Positions 61,301 to 64,000 of a DNA stretch of 64,000 nucleotides are shown piece by piece; the stretch's first letter is position 1, and the number at the start of each line of letters is the position of its first letter. This DNA is from Xiphophorus maculatus (taxonomy: Eukaryota; Chordata; Actinopteri; Cyprinodontiformes; Poeciliidae). Below the pieces are notes generated by a model. It saw only the letters and a list, made by a program, of their open reading frames with translations. It was not told where the DNA came from and did no database searches. The position numbers and the translations under genes are program-made. The stretch spans positions 24,268,288-24,332,287 of the forward strand of contig NC_036450.1 of NCBI RefSeq assembly GCF_002775205.1. The letters run 5' to 3'.

Positions 61301-62658
61301 TTAAATCCTCTGTGGGTGTGTGGGTGTAAACACTCACGCCGATGAAGTGGATCCGGCACTGCTGGTTGGCGTCCGTAAGCTGGACGGCGCCCTTAAAGAC
61401 GCCCAGGTTACACCGAGAGAGGACGCCGATCTTCCCCCGGCTGCAGCTCTCGCCCTTCTTCATGGCCTCCACGGCGTTCTCTGCCGTCTCATCACACACA
61501 CCACCTGGAAAATTAACAGTAGAATCTGATCAAAACACTTATTTTTTTTAAAAGTACATCCTGTAGACCAGGGGTCTCAAACTCCAGTCCTCAAGGGCCG
61601 CTGTCCTGCAACTTTTAGATGTGCCTCTGCTGCACCACCTGAACAGAATAATTAGGTCATTAAGGCTCTGGAGAACTGATCTACACAAGGAGGAGGTCAT
61701 TAAGCCATTTCATTCCAGTGTTTTGTACATGTGGCACATCTAAAACTAATGGACTAATTAATTCATCCATCGTATTCATAACTGATAAAATTACAGATGA
61801 AAATTCTGGCAGAACCTTTGGATTAAAACAGTAAAATCGACTGAATACAGACAGTAAAATGTGTTAATTTATGTCTGGAAAGTATGGAAGTTGTTCATTT
61901 TCTATTCAAAACTTCTCAAGTGGCATCGCTTAAGCTTCAACCATTTCAAATTCTTAAAAAAATAAAAACATTTTAATCTCCTTTTAAGCACCATTTCCAA
62001 TTATTTTTTTTAAAATGTATTTATTTTTCTCCCCTCCAGGGGGTCTTTTGTGGACTCTAGTGTCCCTTACATGAAAGTAAGCTGACAGGACAGGGGGAAA
62101 GTAAGGGGGGAAGACATGTGGCAAATGTTGCCGGGTTGGGAATCGAACCCGCGACAGATGCGTCGAGGACTCAAGGCCTCCAAATGTGGGTCACGGTATC
62201 CCCTACGCCACCACGGCACGCCCGACCTTTTCCAATTATTAATCAGTAAGGTTGAACAATAGTTAACAGATTATTCCTATACTGTCAGTCATTTTGGGAA
62301 ATAAAATGTTTACCTTCTTACTTGAAGGACTTGAACTATTTGATTATTTGCGTCTCTTGACATATTTCCAATATTGCATCAACTAAGCCTAAGTGATTAA
62401 ATGCAAAATCTGCAGAATGTGGCAATATTTTAAATCCAATTAATCAATTAATCGTCAGAATCATCAATCACTAAAATAATTGTTAGTTGCAGTTTTCAGT
62501 AAAAGCCTAAAACAAGCTCTCAGCTGTTCTTTTGTTAAAGTCAACCATCTGCAGCTCTTACTTTTCTGCATTCCTCCAACCAGAATCTTCTTCACCCCCT
62601 TGCAGACTTTCAGGATGGCTGCGCCCACGAAGGCGATCTCCGCTCCGAACCGAAAGCT
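51954..62658 (-). CDS. fbh1: F-box DNA helicase 1 (FBXO18), C-terminal exons only
   Basis: FBH1 is a nuclear UvrD-type 3'-5' helicase and SCF subunit that strips RAD51 from DNA. Eight exons in transcription order: 62658-62562, 61504-61338, 61252-61171, 57766-57572, 56857-56732, 56616-56510, 52397-52263, 52118-51954. Phases agree; 357 codons plus a stop. Motif IV is [15 protein letters not shown], motif [13 protein letters not shown], and motif [14 protein letters not shown]. The family order (RIHFIG, then [14 protein letters not shown], then [11 protein letters not shown]) is kept. The C-terminal region has CPNC, CTEC and CERC pairs, suggesting a zinc-binding module, and ends [10 protein letters not shown]. 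The N-terminal half (F-box, motifs I-III) must lie beyond 64000 or be missing. The introns carry several transposons. The neighbouring il15ra supports the identity. Confidence 0.93.
52194..52240. repeat. (TAAA)n microsatellite
   Basis: About eleven AAAT units in the last fbh1 intron, 22 bp from the 52263 exon edge. Confidence 0.92.
53765..53840 (+). mobile_element. LINE-like 3' tail
   Basis: GCACTTTGAATAGTCTTTGG, then GGTGCTATATAAATAAAG and TTGCCTTGCC, is a typical fish LINE tail in which cells report TATAAATAAA before the 3' end. It shares 20 nt exactly with 10023-10042. Confidence 0.65.
54730..54785. repeat. TAGC tandem repeat flank
   Basis: Runs of TAGCTAGCTAGC next to the left end of the 54783 element. 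A similar run lies at 56160-56215 beyond its right end. This suggests insertion into, or expansion beside, a simple repeat. Confidence 0.8.
54783..56106. mobile_element. 1.3-kb DNA transposon with 33-bp inverted ends and an internal repeated motif
   Basis: Left end AGCTGGGTCGTTCTCTGAAT and the reverse complement of the right end, AGCTGGGTGATTCTCTGAAT, match over 33 bp with three differences. Inside, TTCAACCCCGTTAC or its complement occurs at about 55174, 55432, 55457, 55501 and 55891. The element sits within TAGC-repeat DNA (54730-54785 and 56160-56215). No convincing transposase ORF. Confidence 0.82.
56510..56857 (-). CDS. fbh1: fbh1 exons with helicase motifs V and VI
   Basis: 56857-56732 encodes [19 protein letters not shown] (motif V). 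56616-56510 encodes [20 protein letters not shown] (motif VI, with the arginine that senses ATP hydrolysis). The exons join T|CT in phase 1. All hallmark residues are present. Confidence 0.94.
57786..57901. mobile_element. Retroposon fragment interrupted by a hAT element, left part
   Basis: AATCAATCAAATTTTATTTG, TATAGCACATTTCAGCAGCA and CATTTCAAAGTGCTTTACAT form a common teleost repeat. It continues on the far side of the hAT element at about 59697. A related uninterrupted stretch is at 59985-60060. Confidence 0.75.
57902..59688. mobile_element. hAT-like transposon, 1787 bp, with perfect 8-bp TSD
   Basis: Left end TAGGCCTGTCACGATAAC; the reverse complement of the right end is TGGGCCTGTCGCGATAAAC. 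Both sides carry atcaaaac (57894-57901 and 59689-59696). It is nested in a retroposon fragment in the fbh1 intron between exons 61171 and 57766. No transposase ORF of useful length is open, so it is nonautonomous or decayed. Confidence 0.9.
60280..60612. mobile_element. Fragment of the GGCCTGTCACGATAA hAT-like family
   Basis: Right end TTGTTATCGTGACAGGCCTA. Aligns with 37740-38094. Lies in the same fbh1 intron as the full-length 57902 element. Confidence 0.72.
61569..61750. mobile_element. Relative of the palindromic MITE at 39335
   Basis: GGGGTCTCAAACTCCAGTCC followed by GGGCCGCTGTCCTGCAACTT and TTAGATGTGCC. The left half is intact. On the right only GTGGCACATCTAAAAC is recognisable, so the far tip is lost. 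Confidence 0.72.
62006..62228 (-). mobile_element. tRNA-derived SINE, copy 2, with target-site duplication
   Basis: Same family and orientation as 12480-12682. The B-box appears as GGGTTCGATTCCC on the minus strand near 62145, with an A-box-like TGGCGTAGGGG near 62205. tttccaattatt flanks it at 61994-62005 and 62229-62240. Confidence 0.87.
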
Positions 62659-63544
62659 CTGGACCAAAGACGCAAAGCGTGATTTGGCGCTTTTCAGCTA
62701 CAAAACGCTAAAGATGAGTAAACCTTCTAGAAAAGTGTGCGAGTTATCTTTAATTAGAAAACCGGTTAACATGGATTCATCAAACACCGCTCATCAGATT
62801 CACAGATTTTCTAAATAAACAAGTTCAGGTCAGTTTTAGTGACACTTCATCCTCAGGGGTCGAAGATAAAACTTTCTAAATAGTCAGACTAATTTGTGAT
62901 CTACACACTTATTCCACACCTGAATTTTTATATTAGGCAAAAAAAAATAAATCTGAGTAAATATAAAAGCAGTATGTAATTATTACAGGGAAAAAAATAT
63001 AATAGCCACCATTTTTGTAAGCTTACTTTCTCACACTCAAACAGACTATAAAACTTTACAGAAGTATTCACACCCGTTGAACCACAGACCTTGTATAGAA
63101 CAGGGATTTTATGTGTTGGATCGATACATTGTGGATAACTGCAGTGGGAGGAAAATGGCACCTGGTGGTAAATAAATGTAAATAAAGCACGGCCTGCTTT
63201 TTTTAATATACATTTTTAGTTCTCCCATATGTTTGTGTCTTCTATCTCATTCAATTCAGTTCAATTCACAATAAACGTAGTTCTTAGTTAAACTATGTGG
63301 TTAAGTTCAGATTATTCTGCCAATTGGAGGAAAAGTTTCCTTTCTAAGGAAACCAAACTGACTGAATCGAGTCACTAATTTTGCAGCAACTATCATTATC
63401 ATTGTTTTAAAGAATAAAATTGTGCACACGGGACTGGAATCACAAATGTTTTCATCCACCGGAATCAGTGCAAATCTGCCCCCAAGGGTTGATTTAAACC
63501 TGCCAAACCTGTAGGGGGCGATGTAACACAAAGCTAAAATATAT

Positions 63545-63678
63545 GTCAGCCAATCAGATTGCTTCTAAAATAAGAACTACTTCCTGTTAGGAATTAAAAT
63601 GGCGACGAAGTTCAATTGTTTAGGCTGAACTACTTTTAGATAGCACATTTGAATATAAAGCTAATAAAATACAAGACG
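63545..63678 (+). promoter_or_regulatory. Promoter-like stretch before an unidentified gene start
   Basis: CCAAT box (CAGCCAATCAG, ~63549), ETS-type ACTTCCTG (~63579) and a YY1-like AAAATGGCGAC (~63597) occur in order just upstream of an ATG with a splice donor. This order is common at TATA-less housekeeping promoters. It is inferred from motifs only. Confidence 0.4.
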
Positions 63679-63891
63679 ATGTCAAATGGGAATCCTGTAA
63701 GTATGTGAATAATATTGGGGCATTATTTGTCAGACTTTGTCAGGACCTCAAACCTCCATTTTGATCATAAATCTTCTAAATAATGTTTTTTTTAGGATAT
63801 TAAACTGAGTTTTCATGTGGATGAAAGGCCAAATGTAGAAAAACCTTTTGTTCTCCCAGATATCCGGATACATGTACATTTACCTACGTAA
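63679..63891 (+). CDS. Possible first two exons of an unidentified gene
   Basis: 63679-63696 reads Met-Ser-Asn-Gly-Asn-Pro before a perfect GTAAGT. After a T-rich tract and TTTTTTTAG, an open segment from 63796 continues in phase: DIKLSFHVDERPNVEKPF, then VLPDIRIHVHLP. It either stops at TAA (63889-63891) or splices at 63887 (GTAAAC). I do not recognise the protein. It lies on the opposite strand to fbh1, whose upstream exons should lie further right, so it would be nested or the fbh1 copy is incomplete. Confidence 0.4.
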
Positions 63892-64000
63892 ACAGACGGA
63901 GTCGATTAACCGACTTAGATGATTTCTGAAGACAACTGGTTGCAGTCAAAAGTGAATAAAGTACTAGCTGCACGATTAAAATTTGCGTTCTAAGAAAACA

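Overview
The window is eukaryotic and reads as a teleost fish genome. It has AT-rich DNA with widely spaced short exons, GT/AG introns, long microsatellites, and fish-type repeats: Tc1 remnants, hAT elements, tRNA-derived SINEs and non-LTR tails. The exons of four vertebrate genes can be assembled with consistent splice phases. The species cannot be fixed from the sequence alone.

Layout: (1) 0.8-1.0 kb, GC-rich DNA that looks like a noncoding first exon of a leftward gene. In mammals SBNO1 lies head-to-head with KMT5A, so sbno1 is a guess. (2) 2.8-11.1 kb, plus strand: kmt5a (SETD8/PR-Set7), the histone H4-K20 monomethyltransferase, with an intact SET domain. (3) 18.2-31.3 kb, minus strand: rilpl1 (RILP-like 1), eight coding exons, 417 codons, with N-terminal RH1 and C-terminal RH2 regions. 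(4) 33.4-47.9 kb, plus strand: an interleukin-15 receptor alpha (il15ra)-like gene, ten coding exons, 343 codons. (5) 52.0-62.7 kb, minus strand: the last eight exons of fbh1 (FBXO18), the F-box UvrD-type DNA helicase, covering helicase motifs IV-VI and a cysteine-rich C-terminus. Its 5' half is outside the window. (6) 63.5-63.9 kb, plus strand: a promoter-like stretch and two possible starting exons of an unidentified gene.

The most unusual part is il15ra. Its sushi exon has been duplicated almost perfectly, giving two ligand-binding-type modules. Its small proline/threonine stalk exon is present three times. A Ser/Thr-rich stalk exon is present twice, and the second copy has grown from one to seven copies of a 24-bp coding repeat. 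Every exon from sushi A to the expanded stalk exon starts and ends in phase 1, so each duplication keeps the frame. The introns show several rounds of block duplication.

The kmt5a-rilpl1 pair (human 12q24) and the il15ra-fbh1 pair (human 10p15) are next to each other here. The genes do not form a pathway: chromatin/cell-cycle control, ciliary and endolysosomal trafficking, cytokine presentation and recombination control simply share a neighbourhood. Gene names rest on my recognition of the protein families. Exon boundaries come from splice consensus and frame, not from transcripts.
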